DNA of 64,000 bases, taken from Fuerstiella sp. (GTDB lineage: Bacteria; Planctomycetota; Planctomycetia; Planctomycetales; Planctomycetaceae). Shown one piece after another: positions 19,219-29,254 of this stretch. Location: assembly GCA_014238335.1 (NCBI GenBank), contig JABABI010000005.1, forward strand, positions 1-64,000. The letters are read 5' to 3'. The notes beneath the pieces were generated by a model. The model was not told where the DNA came from. It ran no database searches and saw only the letters and a program-made list of their open reading frames with translations. Made by a program: the position numbers and the translations under genes. How positions within the stretch are numbered: the first letter of the stretch is position 1; each line of letters begins with the position of its first letter.

Positions 19219-19444
19219 GGAACCATGACTATCTTGAAGACATGTTGGAAGCAGATTCGTCGGCAGTATGAGAGCAACGGCGAATCGTGGAAGAAGACGG
19301 GGAGCGGAGCAGGCGGCAACGACCACGATTGGACACACAATCAGCACAAATGTTGTGCCGGTGCGAAGACAAATCGCGACAGATTTCAGCGGGTCCGATC
19401 AGCGAGGCCCGCAGCGCGGAAAACCTGCGTCTGAGGCGGCGTGC

Positions 19445-19897
19445 TTATAAACGCCAAACCTGCGTCGCTGCGTGCAGGGAGTCACCGGGATGTGACGTCA
19501 AGAGCGATTTGCCGATCAGCGAAGTTGTCACCGACAGGGCTGGTATGTTTGACAGACCGCTGACTGTCATGGCCTCGGGCAGCACAATGTTTTGGTCAGA
19601 CGGTACTTTCACTTTCGACGCCGTCAGCCAGGCACAGTAATCCGTGCAATCTGAATGATTGTGCCCGCAGGGGCAGGATTCATTGCCAGATTTACTGTCG
19701 TTGTCGTCCGACGATTGCTCATCATCGTGATGGTGAGCACAGGAACAGGTCAAGCCTTGATGGGCCTCTGCCGTCTCGTCAACGGGAGCTTCTGCCGTTC
19801 GAACTGTCCAGCAATGATCATGGTGAGCGCAACAGCCCATTCCCGCGTGAAATAACACGCTGATAAGAGTGAGAAGTCTTGCTGCACTGTGAAACAT
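19445..19897 (-). CDS. Exported Cys/His-rich small protein
   Basis: MFHSAARLLTLISVLFHAGMGCCAHHDHCWTVRT...LTCSCAHHHDDEQSSDDNDSKSGNESCPCGHNHSDCTDYC. Upstream-most gene of the metal efflux locus. Confidence 0.65.
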   Translation of the reverse strand: MFHSAARLLTLISVLFHAGMGCCAHHDHCWTVRTAEAPVDETAEAHQGLTCSCAHHHDDEQSSDDNDSKSGNESCPCGHNHSDCTDYCAWLTASKVKVPSDQNIVLPEAMTVSGLSNIPALSVTTSLIGKSLLTSHPGDSLHAATQVWRL

Positions 19898-20206
19898 TAC
19901 ACGTCCCCAAGGATCCACTACGACTGCAGATTATCGTCAGCAGGACTGGATTTGTCATTATGAATCTTCCAGCCCCATCTCGCATTGTCTTGATTGAACC
20001 GCAATTTCGGTGCCACAGTCTTCCTGAGTGAGAACACGACAACTCTCTGACGTCAGGGCAGTTGACGCAGGTTAATCCTGCATTTAATTCGACCAGAGGC
20101 GCCATCAGAACTGCGTCATCTGTCATCCCATTGATACGGGCTGAGCTGCATCACGAGTGCTTTGACAAATCACCAGCTGCAGTGGGCCCGAACGTGCCGA
20201 CGCAGA

Positions 20207-21637
20207 TCACCGAAGCTGTTGCAACAATCGCAGCAGTTCGTTCTTAATCTTAGCTTCTGCGGTGACTTCAAGGTGACTGCTGCGGGCTGGCCATGTTTCA
20301 TAGCCGCCCCAGCCGTGCTGCTGTTCCGACGGCAGGTAGCCGCTGTATCCGTTTGCCAGCTCCATTGTCATGGTCTGAGCGAATGGGCTGTTGGCCTTAA
20401 TTGCGAGTCCCGTTTCCGAAAAGACTTCGCACGGTGCGGCGGCAATGCCGATGTTGCCAAGTCGGATGGCCTGCAATGGAACGTCGTAGCGGTCAGGGAA
20501 CTCGTGCAGCTGCATTGCTTCCTGAGCATAAATTCGACTCCAGCGATGACTGCCTTTGCTGTTCGGCTGATTCAACAGGCGAGTGGCCCAGTCGATACGT
20601 TCCGCGTTTGGCTTGCGAACGTTCAGCGAAATTTCCGCCATGACAACGTTCAGCGATTTCGGTACCTGATGTTTGATCTTCCCCAATAGTTCAAGACTAT
20701 CTTCGGCCAGCATGCCGCCAAAGTGTTTCATGCGGGACCATGGCGGATTCGGTCCCTCGGTACGTCTAAACGATCCGATATCGCCGCTTGTCGCGTTGCT
20801 CATGATGCCGACGAATGGCGCATCTTTATCGCCGGATGAAAGTCTTGATTCCAACCGTCTGGCGTAGCAGCCGAAGTAGTCGGCGCTGACAAGTCCACCA
20901 GCGTATCCGCCACAATAATGCACACTGAGATTTCCCAGCAGTGCCATCGGCCGACCGTCCGCGTGCTGCACCGACAGAACGGATAAATCCGGGTCCACGG
21001 CGCCAGCGGGACCGATCACGGCATCGCTCTTGCCGGCAACAGATTTGATTACTTCCCCTGCCTCTCCAAACGGATTTACACCAACCGAACCTGCTTTACA
21101 CAGCGATCGCCGACACGCCGCTATGTCAGGTTTGGAAAACGTACCAAATCCAACCTTTGCCGGAGCAAGATTCGCGAAGGCTCTCACAGCGGCCTGGGCA
21201 ATTCGTTCGGCAACCAGAGAACGGTACGCTTCGTCCGGTGGGCGAGTGCTGATTCGCACGACTCGCGGCGTGGCATGCGAATGAGTGGCCGCCATCAGCT
21301 GATGATTGACTGGGATTCCCGTCTTTTCGTGGACAATCTTCTTTGCCGCGTCATAGACTTCGCGGTCAATCATGCACATATCGTTGACGACAATCAGGAC
21401 TGAGGTTGCCCCGTGCTGCAGCACCAGCGCCCGCGATGTCAGCGGATCATACACTCCGCGCACGGGACCGGGTTTACTGATCGGTCCATCCAGCGAAACA
21501 CCTTCACCGGGTGTCAGATCTGCCGTCGCTGCTCCTGCACTAAACGTGTCAGCGCTCACAGCACGGGTACCCAGCCCCAGCAGAATTCCGCAGACGACAA
21601 GTTGCATATACGGTCGCATCGACTCTGCCAGTAACAT
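20207..21637 (-). CDS. Neutral/alkaline non-lysosomal ceramidase N-terminal domain-like exported protein
   Basis: 'FSAGAATADLTPGEGVSLDGP...GVYDPLTSRALVLQHGATSVLIVVNDMCMIDREVYDAAKKIVHEKTGIPVNHQLMAATHSHATPRVVR' and signal-like start. Confidence 0.8.
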   Translation of the reverse strand: MLLAESMRPYMQLVVCGILLGLGTRAVSADTFSAGAATADLTPGEGVSLDGPISKPGPVRGVYDPLTSRALVLQHGATSVLIVVNDMCMIDREVYDAAKKIVHEKTGIPVNHQLMAATHSHATPRVVRISTRPPDEAYRSLVAERIAQAAVRAFANLAPAKVGFGTFSKPDIAACRRSLCKAGSVGVNPFGEAGEVIKSVAGKSDAVIGPAGAVDPDLSVLSVQHADGRPMALLGNLSVHYCGGYAGGLVSADYFGCYARRLESRLSSGDKDAPFVGIMSNATSGDIGSFRRTEGPNPPWSRMKHFGGMLAEDSLELLGKIKHQVPKSLNVVMAEISLNVRKPNAERIDWATRLLNQPNSKGSHRWSRIYAQEAMQLHEFPDRYDVPLQAIRLGNIGIAAAPCEVFSETGLAIKANSPFAQTMTMELANGYSGYLPSEQQHGWGGYETWPARSSHLEVTAEAKIKNELLRLLQQLR

Positions 21638-21854
21638 ATCTGATGATCCCCGGTGTTCTTGCTTTACCAGCGAACGTGTTTCACAGTATCTATACACTAC
21701 CGAGGACATCCGGCCGCAACAAGTACGCCTGAACACCAGCGTGTATCAGCGGAGCACAACAGGAATTTCTGTCGCCTCATTTGTGCCACACAGGACCGAG
21801 CACCGGCGAGATTTGATTTGACGGCGTTATCTTTGAAACCGGGACCCTGGTCTC

Positions 21855-22085
21855 TTATCTCGGTTCTCGGGCATTCTCAAGTATCTGCCGATAAACGCGC
21901 AGAAATTTTAGGCCTGTAATCTTCTGGAAATCCTCTTCACTGTATCCCTTTTCATGCAGGCGAATGACGTCATCCAGCGTGAGCTTGATACGAGACTCTC
22001 CGTTCGACTTGATCGTCACCCTGCTCACTTTGCTCACCTGGTTTCCGGGCGAGAAGTTGAAGTGTTGACATTCCCATTGGTCCAT
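21855..22085 (-). pseudogene. Short ORF resembling the C-terminus of a membrane-dipeptidase-like protein
   Basis: 'LTLDDVIRLHEKGYSEEDFQKITGLKFLRVYRQILENA' looks like the terminal helices of dipeptidase-family proteins. No body of the enzyme is present. Confidence 0.35.
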
Positions 22086-22129
22086 GTGAGCTCAGACGGC
22101 GTGGCCGTCCTGGCGATGAAACTTCTAGA

Positions 22130-22400
22130 CGTTAAAAATCGCTTTGGCATAATAGTCTCCCGCCGGCAGATCATGCAGACTGCTTACCGGATATCCAGGC
22201 GTGGTTTCGTCAATGATTGCCGATTGTCCCGGCTGTAATTGATCAGCGTCGACTAAGAAAACGGCATGCCAGGGTTGGCATGAATTGGCTGATGACCGAG
22301 GCTGCGCATGCTAAAAGCCGGATCGTCCGGGCGTCGGGACAGTGCCACAAAGACGCGTTCTGTCAGAGGCTGTGCCGCTGCCGTGTGAGGGAACAGCACT
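22130..22400 (-). pseudogene. Frameshifted fragment of an exported planctomycete protein
   Basis: One frame reads MKILLCAVILAAACCTSHAQ...RVFVALSRRPDDPAFSM...GMPFS*. Near 22258 a second frame continues coherently as VFLVDADQLQPGQSAIIDETTPGYPVSSLHDLPAGDYYAKAIFNV*. Confidence 0.55.
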
Positions 22401-23012
22401 GCGATTTGAACATCTCGGGGACCGAGGTTAGATTGTGCATGAGACGTACAACACGCCGCCGCAAGAATTACGGCACACAGAAGAATCTTCATAAAGATCA
22501 AGAGTTCAAAACCTTCTGAAATTACAATTCGACTCACGGACATATTCCGGTGAACTTCCGCCAACTCAGTGGACGTAAGACGTATTGTGGTCCGTTCGTG
22601 TATCGTTCGCCCTGATGTTGCCATCAAATCAGGGAACTCTCCGGCAGGAACAGATCCTGTCTGCGGCAATGAATTCACAATGTGACCATGTTGAGGATCT
22701 GCAGTTTCCGAATATCCACAGACAGACTTGCAATACATTCCTGTGCGGCCCAATAAAATAAGTCTCTGGCGAAAATGAATTCACGTGAGGTATTCGCCAG
22801 CATACCTGTCAATTGTGCAGCGGCATCTTACACGCTTCGTGACTGTTGCCCGGATGGCATCTCTTTTCACGGCGAGTCGTACTGGATTGAGAGTGAATTC
22901 TGTAAACCCCGCGTGTATCCTATGATATTGTTCTTCAGTGACGACACACCGGATTCGTTCTGCTGCCACATTCCCGCCTTGTTCAACTCGCCACTTCCGC
23001 CCGCTGGATACC

Positions 23013-25577
23013 ATGTCTTACGATGCGAATAACTGCAGTGGTCCGCAGTCTCGCCGAAGATCCCTTCTTCGCGACGGAGCCGTTCCGCTTATCTGCTCGG
23101 GACTCGCACTGTTGGTCTCTTGTTCGATCTGCTCACGTGCGTCGGCTCAGCAACTGGAAAGTGTGTTTCCAGTGAGTGCGCAGGTGGGAACATCGACGTC
23201 GGTCGTTTTTGCGGGCCGCGGGTTGGAAAATCTGTCCTCTGTCCGCAGCAACAGCCCAGGCCTCACGTTTCGTAAATCAAAAGACAATACGTTCACCGTC
23301 GACGTTGCGGCTGCCACTCTGCCGGGCCTGTATGACGTGCAGACCATCGGCTCAAACGGAGTAAGTTCAGCCCGAACATTCTGCGTCACAAGGCAACCGC
23401 ATATCATTGAACAGGCACAGACTGAGCCGCAAACAATTCAGTCCGTGCTTCTTAACTGCGTCATCAGCGGGTGCATCGCCAAGGGCGACGTCGACAGTTA
23501 TCGCTTCAGCGCAACCAGGGATGATCGTGTGATTATCGAATGCTGGGCCGACCGGATCGATTCGTCTTTGCGGGCCATGCTGGAACTGCTTGCCGCCGAT
23601 GGAAAACGTGTGGCCGTCAACCGAGGCTTCTTTGGCATTGATCCCGTCATCACGTGTACGATTCCCGCCGATGGTGATTACGTCGTCAGGTTACATGACC
23701 TTGTCTATTCAGGCAGCGACAGCCACTTTTATCGCCTTGATGTCGGCACGGGGCCGCGCGTCGTGTTTGCCGTACCACCCGTTGTCGAACGCGGCAGAAC
23801 AGCTGACGTGACACTTCACGGCTGGAATCTGAAACGATCGAAAAAAAACCTGGCCACTGCACTCGAGTCGGCAGCATCACAAACGCCATCTTCGGTCTCA
23901 CCGTCGAAAAATGTTCAGTCGGGCAGGCCGTTGTCCTTCGAATCGACGGTCGTCCGCTTGACGGCGCCAGCGTCAGAAACGAATCCACCAGTGCGCCGCA
24001 GTCCTGCGTCACTGAACGTGCATGGCTTCGCACATTATGTCCATCGTGCTGATGTTCCGATTCAGATCGGTCTTTCTGACGTCCCTGTTGTTTTGGAGCA
24101 AGACAATAATTCTGCCCGCGCGGCGCAGGTCATTAACGTTCCGACTGAAGTTGCCGGCCAATTGCTGCGGGGGGATGAGCGTGACTGGTACGCCATCGAC
24201 GTACGCTCCGGAGAGGTTTTGTATTTCGAAGCTTTTGGTCAACGACTCAATTCCCCTGTCGATCTCGACATTTCGATCCTCGATGCGCGTGGCGAAGTCC
24301 AGCTTGCCAAATTTCATGACGATGTCGACAACATCGGCGGACTGCGATTTCCTTCGGCCCATCTCGATCCCACAGGACGCTGGGTCGCTCCGGCCGATGG
24401 GCGGTATCTTGTCACGATCCGCAATCTGATCGGAAGCATCGCGGACGACCCCCGACGTGTTTACCGATTGAGCGTACGACGTGAGGAGCCGGACGTGAAG
24501 CTCGTCGCGATCGCCGGTGAGCCGGCTGCTCCTGCCGGAGTGAACGTACGGCGCGGCGGGCGAGCGGTGATCGATATCATGGCCTTCCGTCGTCGAGGCA
24601 TGCACCGCTCACTTCGAATTTCCGCTCGCAATCTGCCGCCGGGGGTGACCTGCTCTGATATCTGGCTGGGGCCGAACGTCACGAATGCTCCACTTATCCT
24701 GACCGCCGACGCCGATGCAGACGCAGTGGTCACGCCGCTTGACCTGTTGTGTCATGCTGACGCAGGCGCAGCAGCAGCAGTTCGCCCGTTGCAATATGGC
24801 ACAATGATTCGCAGCGGGCTGCCAACGGGCAGCGGACGACTGGTGGACGAATTGCCGTTTGCGGTCGCAGGTGATGCTCGACTTCAGATCACAGCCGATG
24901 GCCACGAGCCGCGTCAGCATCAACTTTATGGGGAACTCAAGGTGCGACATTCTCCCGGCGGAATTCTCGACGTAGCCGTGCAAGTCGACCGTTTTGGCAC
25001 AGAAGACAATGCATCTGTCAGTCTGTTTGGTATCGGACTGCCGCCGATGATCGGCAATCAGACGGCAACAATCCCCGCCGGCCAGAACAAAGGTTATGTA
25101 AGTTTCTATTTGCCACACTCATTACCCGTCGGAACGTACTCATTGGCGATTCGCGCCGATACGAAATTGCCGATTCCTGGCACGGACAAGACGGAAGACG
25201 TTACGGTGTACAGCAATGCCGTTACCTTCGAAGTGTATCCGCCTGCTTTTCGCATTGATTTGAACCTGACAGCACCGCGAAAAATCAAACGGGGAAAAAT
25301 CGTGCAAGTCGGTTACACAGCTCGACGAATGAACGGTTTCATCAACAAAATCCATACAGAACTGGCAGCGCCTGGCAAGGTGACAGATGTCGGTCGACTT
25401 CGCGGACGCGGCGTGAGTTCTACAGGCCAGGCGGAATCGGGTACAATTCAGGTCATTGCGAATGAGGACGCAGAATTAGGGTTGCATCCGTTTCTGAGAC
25501 TCTATGCCGTCGGAGTTCTGGAAGACGAAGCCCTTTATCACGGAAGTTGTTTTCTTCCGATGGAGATTGTCGAGTGA
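23013..25577 (+). CDS. Exported protein with bacterial pre-peptidase C-terminal (PPC)-like domains
   Basis: Signal-like segment after MSYDANNCSGPQSRRRSLL, 'DVDSYRFSATRDDRVIIECWADRIDSSLRAMLELL', 'ERDWYAIDVRSGEVLYFEAFGQRLNSPVDLDISILDARG'. Precedes the DUF1549/1553 gene with a GTGA overlap. Confidence 0.75.
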   Translation: MSYDANNCSGPQSRRRSLLRDGAVPLICSGLALLVSCSICSRASAQQLESVFPVSAQVGTSTSVVFAGRGLENLSSVRSNSPGLTFRKSKDNTFTVDVAAATLPGLYDVQTIGSNGVSSARTFCVTRQPHIIEQAQTEPQTIQSVLLNCVISGCIAKGDVDSYRFSATRDDRVIIECWADRIDSSLRAMLELLAADGKRVAVNRGFFGIDPVITCTIPADGDYVVRLHDLVYSGSDSHFYRLDVGTGPRVVFAVPPVVERGRTADVTLHGWNLKRSKKNLATALESAASQTPSSVSPSKNVQSGRPLSFESTVVRLTAPASETNPPVRRSPASLNVHGFAHYVHRADVPIQIGLSDVPVVLEQDNNSARAAQVINVPTEVAGQLLRGDERDWYAIDVRSGEVLYFEAFGQRLNSPVDLDISILDARGEVQLAKFHDDVDNIGGLRFPSAHLDPTGRWVAPADGRYLVTIRNLIGSIADDPRRVYRLSVRREEPDVKLVAIAGEPAAPAGVNVRRGGRAVIDIMAFRRRGMHRSLRISARNLPPGVTCSDIWLGPNVTNAPLILTADADADAVVTPLDLLCHADAGAAAAVRPLQYGTMIRSGLPTGSGRLVDELPFAVAGDARLQITADGHEPRQHQLYGELKVRHSPGGILDVAVQVDRFGTEDNASVSLFGIGLPPMIGNQTATIPAGQNKGYVSFYLPHSLPVGTYSLAIRADTKLPIPGTDKTEDVTVYSNAVTFEVYPPAFRIDLNLTAPRKIKRGKIVQVGYTARRMNGFINKIHTELAAPGKVTDVGRLRGRGVSSTGQAESGTIQVIANEDAELGLHPFLRLYAVGVLEDEALYHGSCFLPMEIVE

Positions 25578-27808
25578 TTCGCCGCCATCAGACAACTTTG
25601 ATTGTTTGTGCCACGATGCTGGTCGGAAATACGCTTGCGTGTGCCGACCAGTCATCGCAGATTCGTTTTACAACAGACGTTGTGCCGGTGCTGACGAAAC
25701 TGGGCTGCAACAGCGGCGGCTGTCATGGAAAGGCGACAGGTCAGAACGGGTTCAAACTGTCGCTGCTGGGCTTTGAGCCGGAAGTCGATTACCAGGCGAT
25801 TGTTAAAGAAAGTCGCGGTCGCCGAATTCTTCCGGGTGCGCCTGGGCGAAGTCTGGTGCTGGTCAAAGCGACCAACGAAAAGCCGCACGGCGGAGGACAA
25901 AGAACGAGCGTCGGCAGCGAAGAGTATGAAATCCTGAGACGCTGGATCGCCGATGGCATGATCCGTCCCGCCGCAGACGACCCTGTTGTCGAACGCATTA
26001 CGACGTCGCCGCGTGAACAGGTGATGAAAAACGGGGCCAGTGAAGAATTGCTCGTTACCGCTCACTATTCGGACGGAACAACGCGTGACGTCACACGACA
26101 GGCGGTCTACGAATCGAATGAGCCGGAGATCGCATCCGTGGAATCCAACGGTCGTGTTAAGACACACAACAAACCCGGACTGTTTTCTGTGATGGTTCGT
26201 TACGGGGGCAGCATTGCGACATTTCATGCTGCTGTGCCATTACGAACGACTGACCAGCCACAGAATCAGATCGAAGCGAAGCTGAATCATCTGGAACAAC
26301 AACTGACCGCACCCGCGGAACAAGCGTTGATTCGACAATGGAAGCAACTTGGCATAACACCGTCAGACCCGGCTGACGATGCGACGTTCCTGCGACGAGT
26401 TTCCGTCGACATCTGCGGCACGCTGCCGACGCGAAAGGAGGTTGAAGCTTACGTTGCCGACACCGACCCGGAAAAACGGAACCGCCTGATCGATCGGCTG
26501 CTGGACCGCCCCGAATACGCCAGCAACTTTTCTCTCAAGTGGGCCGACATTCTGCGGAATCGAGGCAGCGGGTATGCGACAAGCAAGCAGCGGCCTGGCA
26601 CGGCGTTGTTTTCGGGCTGGATTCGTGATTCGCTGGCCGCGAACAAACCGTACGACCAGTTCGTCGCCGAGATCATAACGGCCAGCGGTGACCAGAATGA
26701 AAATCCGCCGGCCATCTGGTACCGACAGGTTCGCACGCAGCCCGACTATGTCGAATCCGTGGCCCAGGCATTTCTTGGCGTGCGGATTCAATGTGCGCAG
26801 TGTCATCATCATCCATTTGATCGCTGGAGCCAGGCCGATTACTACGGGTTGGCGGCCGTCTTCAGTCGCGTGGGTCGCAAGGGTGGTTTCGCGGATGCCG
26901 AAGTTCCCACCAATGAAGTCATCTATCTGAAGGACAAGGGCGATGTCCTGCACCCTCGAAGTGGCCGACTGATGCGTCCGAAGGCGCTCGGTGGCCCTGA
27001 GTTCCAGTTGACTGGCTACGATGACCCGCGGCGCAGCCTGGCTCGGTGGATGGTGGCGCCCGACAATCCGTTTTTTGCTCGCACAATGGTCAACCGCACA
27101 TGGGCTCATTTTCACGGTCGCGGAATTATTCATCCGATTGACGATGCACGCGATTCGAATCCACCGACGAACCCCGAACTGCTGGATGCTCTGGCGGCCG
27201 AGTTCGTTACCAGCCGTTATGACATCAAACATCTGATTCGTGTGATTTGCAATTCGTATTCGTACGGTCTGCAGGCGACGCCCAACGACCTGAATGGCGA
27301 TGACTCGCAGACGTTCGCGAGATTCTATCCGCGGCGTTTGTCGGCCGAAGTACTGCTGGATGGCATCAGCCAGGTCTTGGATGTGCCGACTCAGTTCGCC
27401 GGCGGCCCCGGATCGCTGCCGGTGGGGACTCGAGCCATCGATCTGCCTGACGAAAATGTTCCCGTGAGTTTTCTGGACGTCTTCGGACGCCCCGCCAGAA
27501 CGTCATCCTGTGAATGTGAACGCGTCGACGCCCCCAGTCTGGCGCAGGCACTGACGTTGATTAACTCAGCGGAGATTCAGCGAAAACTTACTGCGGAGAC
27601 CGGTTACGCCGCTCAACTGGCGGCCAACGCACACACCCACGAGAAGAATTCGGAAGATATTTTTCTGCGATTGCTGGGACGTGAACCCGACAACGCGGAA
27701 TTGCAGGCAGCGACCGATTTCCTTAAATCTGAAGAAGACAGGGGCGAAGCATATCGGTCGCTGTTGTGGTCAGTGCTGGCGACCAATGAATTTATGTTCA
27801 ATCACTAA
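25574..27808 (+). CDS. PSD1-type protein: cytochrome-c-like domain + Ig-like + DUF1549 + DUF1553
   Basis: 'KLGCNSGGCHGKATGQNGFKLSLLGFEPEVDYQAIV', 'YSDGTTRDVTRQAVYESNEPEIASVESNGRV' (Ig-like), 'IQCAQCHHHPFDRWSQADYY' (DUF1549), 'NPFFARTMVNRTWAHFHGRGI' (DUF1553). GTG at 25574 overlaps the upstream TGA. Confidence 0.9.
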   Translation: MIRRHQTTLIVCATMLVGNTLACADQSSQIRFTTDVVPVLTKLGCNSGGCHGKATGQNGFKLSLLGFEPEVDYQAIVKESRGRRILPGAPGRSLVLVKATNEKPHGGGQRTSVGSEEYEILRRWIADGMIRPAADDPVVERITTSPREQVMKNGASEELLVTAHYSDGTTRDVTRQAVYESNEPEIASVESNGRVKTHNKPGLFSVMVRYGGSIATFHAAVPLRTTDQPQNQIEAKLNHLEQQLTAPAEQALIRQWKQLGITPSDPADDATFLRRVSVDICGTLPTRKEVEAYVADTDPEKRNRLIDRLLDRPEYASNFSLKWADILRNRGSGYATSKQRPGTALFSGWIRDSLAANKPYDQFVAEIITASGDQNENPPAIWYRQVRTQPDYVESVAQAFLGVRIQCAQCHHHPFDRWSQADYYGLAAVFSRVGRKGGFADAEVPTNEVIYLKDKGDVLHPRSGRLMRPKALGGPEFQLTGYDDPRRSLARWMVAPDNPFFARTMVNRTWAHFHGRGIIHPIDDARDSNPPTNPELLDALAAEFVTSRYDIKHLIRVICNSYSYGLQATPNDLNGDDSQTFARFYPRRLSAEVLLDGISQVLDVPTQFAGGPGSLPVGTRAIDLPDENVPVSFLDVFGRPARTSSCECERVDAPSLAQALTLINSAEIQRKLTAETGYAAQLAANAHTHEKNSEDIFLRLLGREPDNAELQAATDFLKSEEDRGEAYRSLLWSVLATNEFMFNH

Positions 27809-27823
27809 CTGACGGGATATCCG

Positions 27824-29152
27824 ATGCTGTGTCTGGACGGAACTTCATTTAAAAACTGCGACGGCGTCCCGCGCCGGAATTTTCTGCAGGTCGGTGCGCC
27901 CGTCCTGGGTCTGAGTCTGGCCGGTCTGCTGCAGTCCGAATCGCAGGCCGCTGCACCGGCTGCGTCGCACAACAAGAAATCAATCGTCGTCTTTTGGACG
28001 CACGGGGGCATGAGCCAGCAGGACACATATGATATGAAGCCGGAGGCGCCGGCCGAGTATCGCGGGATGTACATGCCCATAGAAACGAGCGTTCCGGGGA
28101 TCGTCGTTGGTGAACGGTTTCCGCAGCAGGCGAAGCTTATGCACCATCTGTCGCAGGTCCGATCGGTGCATCACGACAATGGGATCCACGCACCGTCAGC
28201 CCACTGGATGCAGACCGGACATTTCGGACCGACGCTGGCTCGGATTGGTCAGCAGCATCCATCCTTCGGGTCTGTTATTTCACGATCTCTGGGTCCGCAA
28301 CAACCGCAAATGCCGGCGTACGTGGCGGTCCCCAAAGCCGAAGCATTTGGCTACCAGCGAGCACATTACCTGGGCAAGGCATACAATCCCTTCGACGTTG
28401 GAGCGGATCCCAACGGGAAAGATTTCAAAGTTCCCAATTTGTCCCTGCCTGGCGACTTAAAGCTAAGCAGCATCAACACTCGACGCAGGCTGCTGGCCCG
28501 GTTTGATACGATCCGCCGCGACATCGACCGCAGTCGTGTGATGGACGGACTGGACACATTCAAAGCCCAGGCGCTGGAAATGGTCGCCGGCGATCACGTG
28601 CGCGAAGCGTTTGATATTTCGCAGGAAGATCCCAAGCTGAGAGACAGGTATGGACGGCACCAATACGGGCAAAGCGCACTGCTGGCTCGACGGCTGGTCG
28701 AAGCCGGCACACGCTGCGTGACCGTCAACACGGGCTATTGGGATCATCATGACAACATCGAAAGCGGACTGGAAGAACATCTGCCTCCGCTCGACCGTGC
28801 GATCGGGGCACTGATCGAAGACCTTGTCGAACGCAACATGCTTGATGACGTGTTGATCTATTGCGCCGGCGAATTCGGTCGCACACCGCTTATGAATGGG
28901 CACGCCGGCAGAGACCACTGGTCGAACTGTTTCACGGTAATGCTGGCAGGCGGTGGAATTCAGGGCGGTCGGGTGGTCGGATCCAGTGAGAAATGGGGTG
29001 GCGGAGTCAGAGAACGTCTGACATCACCGCTCGACGTCCTGGCGACAATTTATCAGACGCTCAGCATCCCGCTCGAATTGCACTACGAAGATTCAACCGG
29101 ACGTCCCGTCAGCATCATCGACAGTGGTCGTCCGATTCACGAGTTGCTGTAG
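27824..29152 (+). CDS. DUF1501 family protein
   Basis: 'RRNFLQVGAPVLGLSLAGLL' (Tat-like), 'VVFWTHGGMSQQDTYDMKPEAPAEYRGMYMPIET', 'EFGRTPLMNGHAGRDHWSNCFTVMLAGGGIQGG'. Confidence 0.93.
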   Translation: MLCLDGTSFKNCDGVPRRNFLQVGAPVLGLSLAGLLQSESQAAAPAASHNKKSIVVFWTHGGMSQQDTYDMKPEAPAEYRGMYMPIETSVPGIVVGERFPQQAKLMHHLSQVRSVHHDNGIHAPSAHWMQTGHFGPTLARIGQQHPSFGSVISRSLGPQQPQMPAYVAVPKAEAFGYQRAHYLGKAYNPFDVGADPNGKDFKVPNLSLPGDLKLSSINTRRRLLARFDTIRRDIDRSRVMDGLDTFKAQALEMVAGDHVREAFDISQEDPKLRDRYGRHQYGQSALLARRLVEAGTRCVTVNTGYWDHHDNIESGLEEHLPPLDRAIGALIEDLVERNMLDDVLIYCAGEFGRTPLMNGHAGRDHWSNCFTVMLAGGGIQGGRVVGSSEKWGGGVRERLTSPLDVLATIYQTLSIPLELHYEDSTGRPVSIIDSGRPIHELL

Positions 29153-29254
29153 ATCACTGCAGAGGCGCCGGACGGGCCGGCGAACTCACGCGTAAAGCGA
29201 AGGACGCAAACTTCGTGCGTCACCCAACAGTCAGCCAGGCGGCGAACTGCGCCA

